Positions 53,301 to 63,320 of a DNA stretch of 64,000 nt are shown one piece after another. The translations under genes and the position numbers were made by a program. The notes under the pieces were generated by a model. That model did no database searches and was not told where the DNA came from. It saw only the letters and a program-made list of their open reading frames with translations. Each line of letters begins with the position of its first letter. Position 1 is the stretch's first letter. The DNA is taken from positions 23,748,001-23,812,000 of the forward strand of contig OU612072.1 of assembly GCA_914767715.1 (NCBI GenBank). Reading direction: 5' to 3'. Source of the stretch: Membranipora membranacea. Taxonomy: Eukaryota > Bryozoa > Gymnolaemata > Cheilostomatida > Membraniporidae.

Positions 53301-56300
53301 CCTTTAAAAATACTGTAGAAATGTGAATTTAAAGCTATGACCTTTGACTGACCTGGTCGAAATCCAGATGAACACACAACAAATCGATCTTGTGGGTGGG
53401 TGGTAATAATTTAAGGAAGCATGTCTTAAATAAAAGATTTTTGGCCTAAAATTTTTGGAAAAGGAGGCTGGAATAATACAACCCTATTAATGGTCCTTGA
53501 CAACACGTAATAGGAGAAGAAAAAATGCATCAGAATGGACATCAGTGCAGTTTTTTCCCAACCCAACGCTGATGATGGAGCACTGGCCGCCTACTCCAAC
53601 ACCAAAAACTCTCACCCCAACACCACATGTTAAAGGGATTGAGGTTGAGATGCTATCATATATACTGGGAAGCTAATTACAATCATGTTGCAAAAGTATA
53701 GCTGCAACAGTGGCTGAAGTATTTTGGCTTCCATCTTGGAGATTGGTATCTCCATCATTTACCTCGGTGATCATGCCCACACGCCAACCCCCTTCAATTG
53801 GATGACTCATTATCACCTTGGAAATAATTTGTTTTGGTAAAGATAATAGGTTCAATTGTGTCTATAGGATATTCCAAAGGATGACACGGTATTCTTAAAG
53901 TGTTTGTAAAGGAACAGGTTTCTTGGTATCATTTTTGAGCTTGAAATCAGATTAAGACAGCTATCACACATGCATTTGCATATAAAATTAGTCTTCAGGG
54001 TTATTTGGTCTGGTAGGTTTTGGGGTTATAAGTTAACAACATTGAGTTGCCTACTCATGCACAACCCAACTAGTCCAGGCGATTTGTGATGAGCCTGTTA
54101 TTGGGAATTACAGTAATATCAGTGACTATTGTGGTTAGATAACAACTTTTGCAAATAAATGACAAAGTCACTAACAAGTCTGTTGAGACCGCTAATCAAA
54201 ACAACCTTTATAACAGTTATGAGCCCATGTCAAAGAAAAGATTAGAAGAACCACTGTACATTACAATCAACGACTATGACTTTGACGTAATCCCTGTCCG
54301 CTGTTTTTCAAGCATGAAAATGAGTGATTTTCATTTCACACCGATGCGCTTGTTTGCTCTGTTAAAATAAGATTATAATGGAGCAATTGATTCTTCCTGC
54401 CGACAAAGCCTTGCTTATTTCAGATTCACCCAAAAATGGTCCATGCAATGCTTTATAGTTTGTACCAAATCTTGCAATTTACCCAACACTAGCCTCCACA
54501 ATCAGATCCATACTGACGAAATAACTCAAAAACTCAACAAATTAATTTCCTAAGTGACTGTTGTGTGCATTGACATGTGCTCTCATGAGAGCTGCTGCAC
54601 TCAGTCAGTAATATTGATAGTCTATGTTAAGATGTGCTGAGTATCTGTGATGCACACAAATGGACAAGGTCTAATGAAAAAATAAAAAGTTTTTGCCAGG
54701 TATCCCACTGCTAACACGGTTATCAATACTCCTCTTTAGGAGGCAGTCAAATTCATTTACATTTTACATCACCCTGAAGTCCGAAACAACTAGATGACAA
54801 ATTTATTGAGTTGAATTTACTTTGTGACTTGTAATTTCTAGTTTTTAAACAATGTAAACAACACAGTTTATCGAAAAAAAACCTTGAGTGTTTAAACATC
54901 AAAATATTTGCAAAAATTGTTGAAAAGATTGTCAAAACCTCAAATCACTCAGTATTAATCATTGCATGCTTTGGATTTCAACATCATCCTAAATGCCCGA
55001 AATCTCAACTCCAAAGGAAAAAAATAGTACCTTTTTAGTACCTTCTCATCCCAACTTTGACGGCAAATAAGTCTTAACTGGGCCAAAGGCTGCTTTTGAA
55101 CATAGAATAATGTTCTAAACTGGACTGAGATCTCTAGAATGATACCAAAAAACCTGATCCTTTACAAACACTTTAATTAGACTGAGACCTTCAATATGAT
55201 ACCAAATATGGGGAGGCGCAACTGTTCTCTAAAGCTAAGTTTGGGGAAGTTTTAAAGGCTCCTGTTGGTTTGTGTCAATGTTTTTAGGTGGTGCTTGGTT
55301 GATTTGTGACGACTAGAATTTGCTGCAAAATTTCTTGGGTCAGATGGTTTTGGGTTATTTTTGGTTACCCCGTGAAGGAAGTAGGTTTGCCGCTGCTTGC
55401 TGTTAAGGTTGTTTGGAATGGACTGCCTGGATTTAGGGTGGTTTCTCTAAACCAAGAAGGGACAACTTTTGTGGTTAGGTAAAGTTGAAAAGAATTTTCT
55501 AACATTAAAACTAATAGTTTCCATTGTGTATCATTGCTCTTAATTTGACCTTTCAAATGATACCAAATATGGCAAGAGGCTACTATGGCTTTAAGCGAAT
55601 AGTGTCTTTTTTTCAGTGAAGAGGCTAAGGACATATGATAGCAGAGATGATCAATGTGCTTCAAAAGGTATGTCTAACTATGTGTGCTTTTTTGTGGATG
55701 CTCTGATATTAAAGTTAACTTCAATGAACGATAATCAGGCATCGAGTTGTAATCAAACAAATCAATTCATATGTACACAAAATTATTATGATGGAATATT
55801 TGGCAACCATCCCATTTTCTGTCACTACCACTGCTCGATTCAACCACTTCTGATTAGAGCTTAGCATTGCGTATGATCTTGAAGGACATGTCATCAGATT
55901 GTTCTTTGATACAAGTCATCAATAGTACAACTCATTAACCCAGCCTTGATTCTATTGAATTTTGAAGATGGTGCCTCCCACACAGGAGAAGAAGCCCCGA
56001 AATCGAAAGTCAGAAAGTTTTGGGATGGGAATGCAGCTCCTGCGGAAGAACTTGGCACCGATCCGTTGCTGCCTTGCTCATCTGACACAAATGATGCAAA
56101 ATTACAGGTAGGTCAGTGCATGCACAATCAAGTTTATCCAATTCCTATAATCGTGAAGGACCTGTTGATTCAAAAGACGCTGCTTCTTTTTTCATGGAAA
56201 AGCCTGCAACGGATGGTTGTCAATATTTATAAAACAATTGTCGAAAAAGCACAAACTAAATATCCATGTTAAAAACTTTGTACTCAGAGAAAATGCACTT

Positions 56301-57761
56301 AGGATAGAATGTAATGTTCCAGTCGGCCAACTGGTGTGACATTAAAATCGGATTTGATTTAATAGCCAAAGCCCAACATAGAATTCAAAGTAGTTCTCAA
56401 CCTCAAGCATCTACTTTGTGAACATTCATTTTTAGGAATTAACAATGCCAGGCATGACTTTATCTGATGAGCACATTGATCTACTGAAAAGCCTCTCAGC
56501 ACCTTGTGATTATCCATCATCAACTGAGTCTTCCTGCACCACCTGTACACTGATATCTGTCCGAGACAGAGAGGACAGCTATCATCTCTTGATGCTTGAA
56601 GCTGGACATATACAGTCAATCATGGGATATGAAAATGAAACTGAAAACTTGTCATGGGAAATATCTACGGTTCACACCAAACAGCCTAAAATATATTCCT
56701 CGCTCTTGAAATCAATCAAAGATAGTAGACCATTCTGCACCACGCCATGTGTACTTACCAATCCCAAGGATTTTGATCAAAGTATGGATGGAACTTTTTC
56801 TGCAAAGCCCGATTTACTATCAGAAAATCACCAGTCACCAGGTAACATCACTTTCAAACACCGAGGGCTTCAAATCCAGATCAGCAAAGATAATTCTTGT
56901 ATCGAGTTTAGTCTCGAGTCGCAGAAGGAGAAAGGGACAATAGATTTTGTCATAGGACACTATGACCTCGATCAGGTGAGAGAGGCTGTTGCTGCAACGT
57001 GATAGGTCTGTTACTTCTGAATAACAACGCCTGTGGGGTTGGTGGACACAAATTTCATCTCTGCAGAGACACTTTTCTGACCATATTGATATTAGCTTTG
57101 AATCAGCACCATACCTTAACATCTTTAGAGATGTTATTGAAAGATGTCGGCAGAACAGCATCCATATTCAACGAATATGTCCTAAGTGATATTAAAACAT
57201 TAAAGTGGATCAATGACTCTTGTCGTATTTGTCTTGTTATACAAACACAATCATGCATATTTATGTACTTTTATCCATTCTTAGGCGGATTGCTACGAGT
57301 TTCATGACTCAGATAGTAGTACAGAAGAGACCAATAGTAGTTGTGACTGGGGCTTGTGTGACTCTCTTGATATCCCTGATGACTCACTGATTGTCACTGT
57401 TGTGTCAATGAAATCGAAAGTACCTGAAGAGCCAAAGGACTGCCTCTATCATCTGGTTGCTGGACCCCTCCAAGACAACCCAAAAGGTAGTTTTGAGAAC
57501 TGCCAAGCTGTGACTACAGAACTCACAAATGATTGGCTTCATAGGGAGATACAACTCACTTGCCAGAGAGATTTGTACAGCCAGCTGAATCCTGATGAAC
57601 AACAAAAACTACGGGAGAACACACCATGCTTCATTGTAACAGAGGAACTACCAACAGATCGAGGGGAAGTTCAGAGCATCAAACCTAAGCTTTCTGAGGA
57701 GAATGGTAGACCTATTCAAATTATTGACCTACCTATACATTTCTATCAACAGCTGTGCTAA
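38304..57761 (+). CDS. NB-ARC STAND NTPase with TPR-like region (gene D)
   Basis: Exons: 38304-38361 (candidate start), 43215-43355, 44284-44960, 45261-45473, 45633-45820, 47486-47648, 47898-48046, 48552-48782, 48885-49012, 49170-49406, 52306-52413, 55617-55667, 55968-56107, 56436-56975, 57285-57761. All phases match; the model gives 1166 residues. It has a Walker A at residues 67-74 (GRSGIGKT), Walker B about 184-190 (LIFDDAE), a sensor at 216-221 (KIIITT) and the NB-ARC GxP motif at 275-280 (GGLPLA). The winged-helix LHKL at 400-403 sits where MHD/LHD usually lies. A helical TPR-like region follows (exons from 47486; HEAISLLERALDVY is typical). The ~340 C-terminal residues, acidic and Cys-containing, are not recognised. 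It resembles NLR/APAF-type STAND proteins that bind ATP and oligomerise in the cytosol. No recognisable N-terminal effector domain is seen; the 5' exon and its 4.9-kb intron are uncertain. The stop lies inside a 168-bp duplicated segment. Confidence 0.7.
39310..39475 (+). repeat. Dispersed repeat, copy 2 (inverted relative to 34.5 kb)
   Basis: An imperfect reverse complement of about 34485-34650, sharing blocks such as 'tactaactcataggcctgta' and 'gtatacccacagct'. It abuts the left end of the long inverted-arm element in the first intron of gene D. Confidence 0.75.
39471..41986. mobile_element. Element with long inverted arms (foldback-like)
   Basis: The left arm (about 39471-40280) and right arm (about 41325-41986) are imperfect reverse complements. 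Outer ends are 'ttaatatactctctagac' and its inverted partner; inner blocks include 'tgggcatgatatcagcccct' and 'ttttgccgatgccggtaa'. The centre holds a second nested inverted pair (about 40285-40390 against 40970-41065) and a third copy of the arm motif 'ttcactgttgac' at about 40870-40960. Small open frames cross the arms on both strands, but no transposase motif is visible. It lies in the predicted first intron of gene D. The structure resembles foldback or long-TIR non-autonomous DNA elements; target-site duplications were not resolved. Confidence 0.75.
46168..46240 (-). repeat. tRNA-like fragment
   Basis: Read on the minus strand it shows 'gtgtagtgggtaagagca' (A-box-like) and 'ctggttcgagtct' (B box) about 40 bases apart. 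The presumed acceptor and T stems do not pair well, so a tRNA-derived repeat is more likely than a tRNA gene. Confidence 0.5.
46620..46950 (-). mobile_element. tRNA-derived SINE, minus orientation
   Basis: Reading the minus strand: a tRNA-like head at about 46945-46870 (tggtctgacggctaaggg A box; aggttcgattccc B box), a ~230-bp body containing 'ccaggtctgttcggatcagg' and a GC-rich segment, and an A-rich tail matching the poly-T run at 46621-46634. This is the classic SINE layout and the best-preserved one in the window. It is inserted inside the hAT-like element. Confidence 0.8.
48105..48175 (-). repeat. tRNA-like fragment
   Basis: The minus strand shows 'tggtggtgtagttgtaagga' followed by 'caggttcgaatct', matching A- and B-box positions. 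It lies in an intron of gene D. It is probably a SINE head because no good acceptor stem is visible. Confidence 0.5.
49916..50853. mobile_element. Nested non-autonomous hAT element
   Basis: The ends are cagctgtgggcaacc (left) and, inverted, catgggtgggcaacc (right). The flanks are a perfect 8-bp duplication atctaggt at 49908-49915 and 50854-50861. The 938-bp element has gcggcct subterminal repeats and no transposase frame. It lies inside the larger hAT and is therefore the younger insertion. Confidence 0.9.
51213..51565 (+). pseudogene. BED zinc-finger remnant of a hAT transposase
   Basis: The reading frame from the ATG at 51213 gives an aromatic CWKEF segment, VECNICQKVLST, an in-frame TAA (near 51310), then SSMKRHIARYH. 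This is the C-x2-C ... H-x4-H layout of BED fingers at the N terminus of hAT transposases. A Ser/Pro/Gln-rich linker-like stretch follows. The stop codon and absent catalytic domain show it is dead. A short open frame at 51592-51780 may be another fragment. Confidence 0.65.
52864..52939. repeat. Perfect 23-bp inverted repeat
   Basis: The arm ctggacccactcattcaccatca (52864-52886) is followed after 30 bases by its exact reverse complement at 52917-52939. It lies in a gene D intron and could form a hairpin in the pre-mRNA or be the core of a decayed MITE. Confidence 0.9.
54467..55010 (+). repeat. Dispersed repeat, second copy (partner near 35.3 kb)
   Basis: It shares an ordered set of blocks with 35279-35710, including 'accaaatcttgcaat', 'cagtcagtaatattgata' and 'ctgtgatgcaca'. 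It is diverged, with indels, and lies in a gene D intron. Confidence 0.7.
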
Positions 57762-57901
57762 AATCATTGTATCAATGTTCCACTCATGTCCATGTTCATG
57801 TTTTTTTGTGATGAACTAAATTTTCTAACACAGACCACTGCATTATCATAACACCTAAAATTCATTTTAATTAAAGAGACACTTGTTACATTCTCATTAG
57901 A
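57734..57901 (+). repeat. 168-bp direct repeat, copy 1
   Basis: Apparently identical to 59303-59470. This copy is flanked by acctac on both sides (57730-57735 region and 57901-57906), a possible 6-bp target duplication. It supplies the in-frame TAA at 57759-57761 that ends the gene D reading frame. Confidence 0.9.
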
Positions 57902-57933
57902 CCTACACATGTTTTCACCCAAGGAATATCAAG

Positions 57934-59807
57934 ATGTTTGTGAGAGTTTATGAGCCTGCAAGTCCCTCAGACTGCGAGTATGGTGCGGTCGGAGGAGAGA
58001 TGCTGAGATCGAAGCTGGTGAGTGTTATCCTTAATTCAATGCAGGATACATTATTTTTAGCTTACCATGCCAGTAAAGTGATACAATGTGCTGGCTTCAG
58101 AGAATTTAGCTTAAACCACTGCTGACACAGCTGCTGAGCTTTGCCCAGCAGTGCCACCAGTCAAAATTTGAATAGAGAGTTGTGGCATCAAAACATCTAG
58201 CCAGTAGCTTTGCATGGAGTTATTTGAGCTCTCAAAATGTAAGGAGAATCTTCTTCCCCAGCCATCCACCATTAGTGATGACATATGTTGAGGTTGACCA
58301 ATCAGGTTGGATATCAGCTAGATTTTAAAGGCACCTGATTGGTCAACCTCAACATATGTCATCACTAATGGTGGATGGCTGGGGAAGAAGATACTATTTA
58401 CATTTTGAGAGCTCATATAACTCTATTCAAAGCTTCTGGCTAGATGTTTGGATGCCACAACTCTCTATTCAAATTATTGACTGGTGGCTATGCTGGGCAA
58501 AGCCCAGCTGTGGCAGCAATGGTTTAAGATTTTAAAGCAAGAGTGTACTGGATTTCCTACGAAGCATGTGCATATCAATTAGAATGTGTACAGACAGCAA
58601 ATATCTAAACTTAAATTGCAGATGCTGAGTTCTTTCCCAGAAAAGAAACTAGAGTTAGAGAAAGAGCAAGAGCGGGTCTATCACCTACTCCGGTCATATG
58701 ATCACACAGGCTTACAGTCTGTGAATCCTCGCCACACAATAACAATCGTTATTTCCACAACGCTCGAGGTATCAGGGGTCAAGTCTGTCGTATTTATATT
58801 ACGAGGGATTGTCATAGATTTCGATTCAAAAAATCTATTTAGGCTAGAAGGAAAATTTTCACAAGGAGGATGGCTGACAACGACTCACTGGATGACTTGC
58901 TATTCAATGGTTAGCAAGTTGGAGGAAAGCTGGAACTTTGTCACTAGTAGACTCGATGACCGCAACCAGCAGGGAGTTCACAGAGGTCTACGCGAACAGC
59001 AGTTTGGGCTAATCAATTTGCCATCTTTAGAGAACAAATTGCTAGAGATCAGTGTGCCACAGCCAGAGAACATCACACCTCAGGGCGACATTTACATGGT
59101 GTCCCCTCATGCCGAAATGCTTTTCCATTCAAAGCGCAACGTACAGGATAGACAGACCTCTGCTCATCCAAGACGAAGTAGTGTTAACAAACTTCAACCC
59201 CATTTTCTCCTCAGAACAACAACACAACAAAACATGGGGAATGCTGGAGCACAGAAGTATCGGAGAGTAGAAGCAAAGGTAAAAGTGAAAGTGAAGTGCA
59301 TTTATACATTTCTATCAACAGCTGTGCTAAAATCATTGTATCAATGTTCCACTCATGTCCATGTTCATGTTTTTTTGTGATGAACTAAATTTTCTAACAC
59401 AGACCACTGCATTATCATAACACCTAAAATTCATTTTAATTAAAGAGACACTTGTTACATTCTCATTAGAAAAATAAAATAAGACAATACTAACTGTCCT
59501 CCATCGCATCTCTTTACAGTGTCTTCAGCAGTTAAGTCGGACAAAACCTGATGTCAAATCACTAAAGGAACAATTGCTGGTATATTTGAGTTGTCAGCAT
59601 GGGCCTGTAGCAGATAGAAGCACTTCTGCAGTTAGTGTTCACAAGGTCCACACAAAGGTCTATAGAGGAAATAACAACCTACGTGTGAACACAAATGAGC
59701 AGACAGTTAGATCTAATTTCGTTATCGTCGCTAAAGGCACACCAAGCGATGTAGTACTGCCAGAAGTGCCCATAGTGCAAGGATCGATGCGTTGTACTGC
59801 CATTTGA
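57934..59807 (+). CDS. Unrecognised exons: gene D continuation or separate small gene
   Basis: Three exons with phase-0 joins: 57934-58017 (open back to an acceptor at 57900/57901), 58622-59278 and 59520-59807 (TGA). From the ATG at 57934 they give 342 residues. The middle exon (219 codons) begins with a charged helical stretch (EKKLELEKEQERVYHLL), then a beta-rich part with hydrophobic ITIVIST and VVFILRG stretches. I recognise no family. Same strand and close spacing suggest a former C-terminal part of gene D, but exon 57285-57761 offers no strong phase-0 donor and now reads into a stop from the duplicated 168-bp block. A separate downstream gene is the alternative. Confidence 0.5.
58111..58527. 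mobile_element. Palindromic MITE with TTAA ends
   Basis: The whole ~417-bp unit is an imperfect palindrome with arms near 190 bp. The left arm starts TTAA-accactgctg and the right arm ends cagcaatggt-TTAA. Centre-proximal blocks such as tgatgacatatgttgaggtt are exact inverted matches. TTAA duplications are typical of piggyBac-type elements, though the terminal bases are not the usual CCC. It lies in the intron between 58017 and 58622 and would form a long hairpin if transcribed. Confidence 0.85.
59303..59470 (+). repeat. 168-bp direct repeat, copy 2
   Basis: Apparently identical to 57734-57901 and about 1.57 kb downstream. This copy is intronic, lying between the donor at 59279 and the acceptor just before 59520. 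No flanking duplication is obvious, so it may be the source copy. Confidence 0.9.
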
Positions 59808-60232
59808 TGGACTCTGACACCGGTAGGACTGATCTCGACAACATTCTGGACCAGTACACTAAATGGCCAGAGCAGCGTCGAGCAGCATTGATGGAAGAGG
59901 ACTGCATCAAAAGATTCATCACACATCACAAGCTTGACGATCCTGACCAGCTTCCACTTTCATTTCAGCATCCTACAATGCAGATCCAACATTGTATTCT
60001 CCCTGTTATCAATCAAGTAGGAGTTCAACCTTGTAAGGGGGATGAGAACAGTAATCATGTTGGCCCAGTGTCTGGATGTTTGGTCAGAGATAATGACAAC
60101 AAAGCTCATCTGAAAGCTGCTCGATGTGGCCAACAGCCCAGAAAGCTAACCGCGGAAAGTATGAAGGAGCTCCTCAAACATCATCAAACCCTGAGGGATA
60201 AGCGGGACAGCAATGGGCAAACCGTGCATTAG
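59789..60232 (+). pseudogene. Frame-shifted continuation of the preceding exon
   Basis: Immediately after VLPEVPIVQ in the exon from 59520, a different frame opens (RIDALYCHLMDSDTG, then a charged helical segment) and runs 140-odd codons to a TAG at 60230. Its composition (acidic/basic, WPEQRRAALMEEDCIKRF) looks coding. The upstream frame ends at TGA 59805-59807. A single-base insertion would join them, so this is either a real frameshift, an assembly error or an unseen tiny intron. No domain recognised. Confidence 0.5.
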
Positions 60233-61778
60233 ACTGTTCTTTTGGAGTAACCAGTTCCCTCCATTTTTCTGTTGACTGGAAAAAACTCAAATTTTCTGTA
60301 ATGCAAGTTTACTCAACCATTTAAATGAATGAGAAGCTCTGAGTCTGATTATATCTTTAATCTACACTGATCCAAAGGTAGAACACGCCAACATTTCTCA
60401 TGGAATTTTCTCACCAACAAATATTGATTGTACATGAATAATATTATATTATTTTGATAGTGAAAATTGATGTTTTATGACATCCTATTGTAACCAAAGT
60501 TTTATTTTATGGCTCTTACAAAATACTACTAGCATCTGTATCACATTTATTGACTGCATAGTTGAGTTGATTTCGGAGCACCATTCAAGTTTGATGTTGT
60601 CATATCTTCCTATCATATCATACTATCCTATGATGACCCCTTTGACCCATACACTTGATCCAAGTATATCAATCACAAACAATTTAGATACCATCTGATC
60701 TATCTCTAACAACACCCATCTGTCAGACAGATCTTGAGTTCTGATAAAGCATGCCGAGAAGCGGCCCTGTTTTTAGGGCTGAACATGATAACATATTATT
60801 CATTACCATCGCTCATTGAAAAAAATTCAGGCATATTGTTAGTGTAGAGGGTAGCTAGACAAAGATTGCATTACCCTGCTTTAGTTTCGTGAAAGCAGAG
60901 GAGAAAGTGATGTTTGTGAAATTAGACTGAATCGGATGCTATTTGAATGCAGAGGAGAATTGACTAAAATGGTGCTGACTAGGTTGGCTCATTCTTGCAA
61001 TCCATTGTATGTTATGAGGATAAAAAATAAGATATCGTGTTTAGCATTTCAATTCTAATAGTCAGGATTCAAACTCCTTGTCTAAGATTCTACTACCAGA
61101 GGCATGAAAACCTGATATTTCATTCAAATATTTCCAAGTTTCCAGGCAGATTGTTGTTCTGGATAGAACAACTCCAGGTTTCGTGCCTCTTTTGATTATG
61201 TATTAATTACATAGCTTGTGATGGTACCAGACGGTGATCTCTTGAGATCGAGAGCCATGAATGCTTCTATATGAAAGGTAACAGCAACAACCCTAGACGC
61301 TGAATACTTCACCTTAAGTTACTTTCAACTTTCAAGTATTGACATTTGAGGCAAGATAGAACCTAGATGAATGCAAATCTTAGGTTATGAAATCATTGAT
61401 TTTGATACGTCCCCTGCGCTTTAGACTCTTGGAGAGTAAAGTAGTCTCTCAATGTTTTGAATTCCTGGCTGTACCATGTTTCAATTTCCCCGAGGATCTA
61501 TCATGGCTTGAAAAAGTCTTCTGTTATGCAGACGTGCAAAGCTAATATGTCTCAAATTAGGTGCATCAAGTAACTGGGCTTAGTCCATTTTTTGGCCCTG
61601 TGTATGACTAAACAGAGGGTGGGCTGCCCCTAAAGAGGGACGCAAGTTGCCCGAAGTCCTCGTACTGAGAGTGTGATATATTCTAGAAAACTAGAATGCA
61701 TCATAGCGTTGAGGCCATGGTGTACCTCCTAATCATAAGTGTGCAGCAAGCTGCCAGAAGTTGAAACAGGCACTAATG
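60233..61778. other. Intergenic stretch
   Basis: I see no supportable gene or RNA. Open frames (for example 60477-60698) are AT-rich and motif-free. It separates plus-strand gene D from the minus-strand MAGUK, so both 3' ends face this interval. Confidence 0.45.
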
Positions 61779-62085
61779 TACTTGTGTACTGACTGACTCA
61801 TGGAAAGATATGTTACAGCATGGAGAGACATGCTGACAAGCTGGAAAGACAGCTAAAACCTACTACAAGGGGTCCCAGCAATGGGCCATGTAAGGCCAAT
61901 AACCCTAACACGTACGCTGTTTTTCATAGGGTGGCATTTATGGATTGGAATGTGCTGTGGGATGAGAGAACACAACTCCGAGTAGTGAATATCGGGCTAC
62001 CTAATTAGCGCCATCGACCCATTCTTTTCTGGGGATGGTGATTGTTCCAGCCCCCAGCACCTCGGGTGAATAACTCTCCTAATCA
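61779..62085 (+). repeat. Third copy of the 2-kb tRNA-derived repeat, tRNA block deleted
   Basis: It matches the spacer plus the start of the unit at 2170-2430 ('gactgactcatggaaaga', 'ggtcccagcaatgggccatg', 'ttagcgccatcgaccc'). It then jumps from 'ggggatggtga' directly to 'ttgttccagcccc'. The entire ~100-base tRNA-like block is missing, with a short tga microhomology at the junction. Confidence 0.8.
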
Positions 62086-62896
62086 CCCATTGGCATTGGC
62101 AGTGACACTTTGATCATACCCAATAAGCCGAGAAGCGATCTAGTCCATTATTTGGTATCAACTATAATGCTCACAAAGAGATATTTAGAGGGAACTCTTA
62201 GAACACAGTTCCCTAAATTATGTGATTAAAACAGTGTGGAAATATTTCTTTTTGACAAGATTTCAGTAATATTATCAAAAATATCACTATTTCAGATCTA
62301 TGTTTATGCATAAATATTATGCATAGACATAGATATTGCAAAACAATCCCCGCAGCTATATTGCTGCCATTTTGGCTGCTGTCGACCCAGAGTAGAGTTC
62401 CTACAAAGAATAAAGTCTACTTAGACCACTGATAACGCCAGATATAAAGTGTGTATGTTATATTAATCATTGTTTAACATAAAGGTTTCCTGCATTTAAT
62501 TTGTACGTTCAATTATTATATACTGACACTCATTCCCTCAACATCACCTGGTCCGAGATTTGAGGGAAAGGCTATTGACATTTAATCTTATCAGGAATTT
62601 GTCTCTGCAACCGAGGGATTAAAAATTTTACAATGTCCACGTTTTATGCAAGTAATTTTGGTAAAACCAAATTCAGTAATTAATCTATCAAAGTTAGAAA
62701 TGTATGAAGTACAAAATTTGTCGACCATGGATAACACTACATTTAGATTGCAAATAAAATGATTTTATGCAGCTAGAACATTTGCCAGATTTTCAGTCAA
62801 TAAAGTTGAAAAATTTCTGCTATCCAATCAACTGAAAAATTTATAATGCGTGATACTGAAAAATAAATGCTAAAAAATTCAGGTTCTAAGATTGCA
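62086..62896. other. Intergenic stretch downstream of the MAGUK gene
   Basis: AT-rich, with no gene seen. An imperfect palindrome (atctatgtttatgcataa and its near-inverse) lies at about 62297-62335. The 3' UTR of the minus-strand gene probably lies here. Confidence 0.4.
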
Positions 62897-63320
62897 TCAT
62901 ACATCATGTGATAAATTATCCTTGACCTGAGTCTTACAGGCCCTCTGCTCCAGAGTACTGACAGTACTGGGCGATCTGTTTTCATTCCCACTGCTGACAC
63001 CACTATGACAGATCTCGGCTGAGGTGACTACATGATGGTCGTTATCCATAGGACTATCAACCAGCCTCCTGTATGAGGATTTAGGGCTACATTTAGGAAG
63101 TCTTTTCAATGTTCCCGGACTAGACTTTGGTGATTTCTTATGTAGTTTAGGACTATTCCACTTTTTCCTGTCCTGCTGTGGGCTAGCAAGTTTTATTATG
63201 CATTCTGTGCTATTGAATAACTTGCTTTCTGAGACCGTTTTAGATACATCGGCACCACATGTCTCATAAGAAGAGTAAGTCTTCCCGTTTACTTGTGGGG
63301 CCCAGTCGACTGGTACCCAT
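62897..63320 (-). pseudogene. MAGUK C-terminal tail in a shifted frame
   Basis: Directly after the guanylate-kinase exon, the next frame over reads WVPVDWAPQVNGKTY, then ~120 residues rich in Ser, Lys and Pro (SPKLHKKSPKSSPGTLKRL and similar) to a TGA at 62897-62899. WVPxxW is the conserved end of MAGUK guanylate-kinase domains, so this is the true continuation, separated by a one-base shift near 63320. The long basic/serine tail is unusual, because many MAGUKs end shortly after this motif. Confidence 0.65.
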
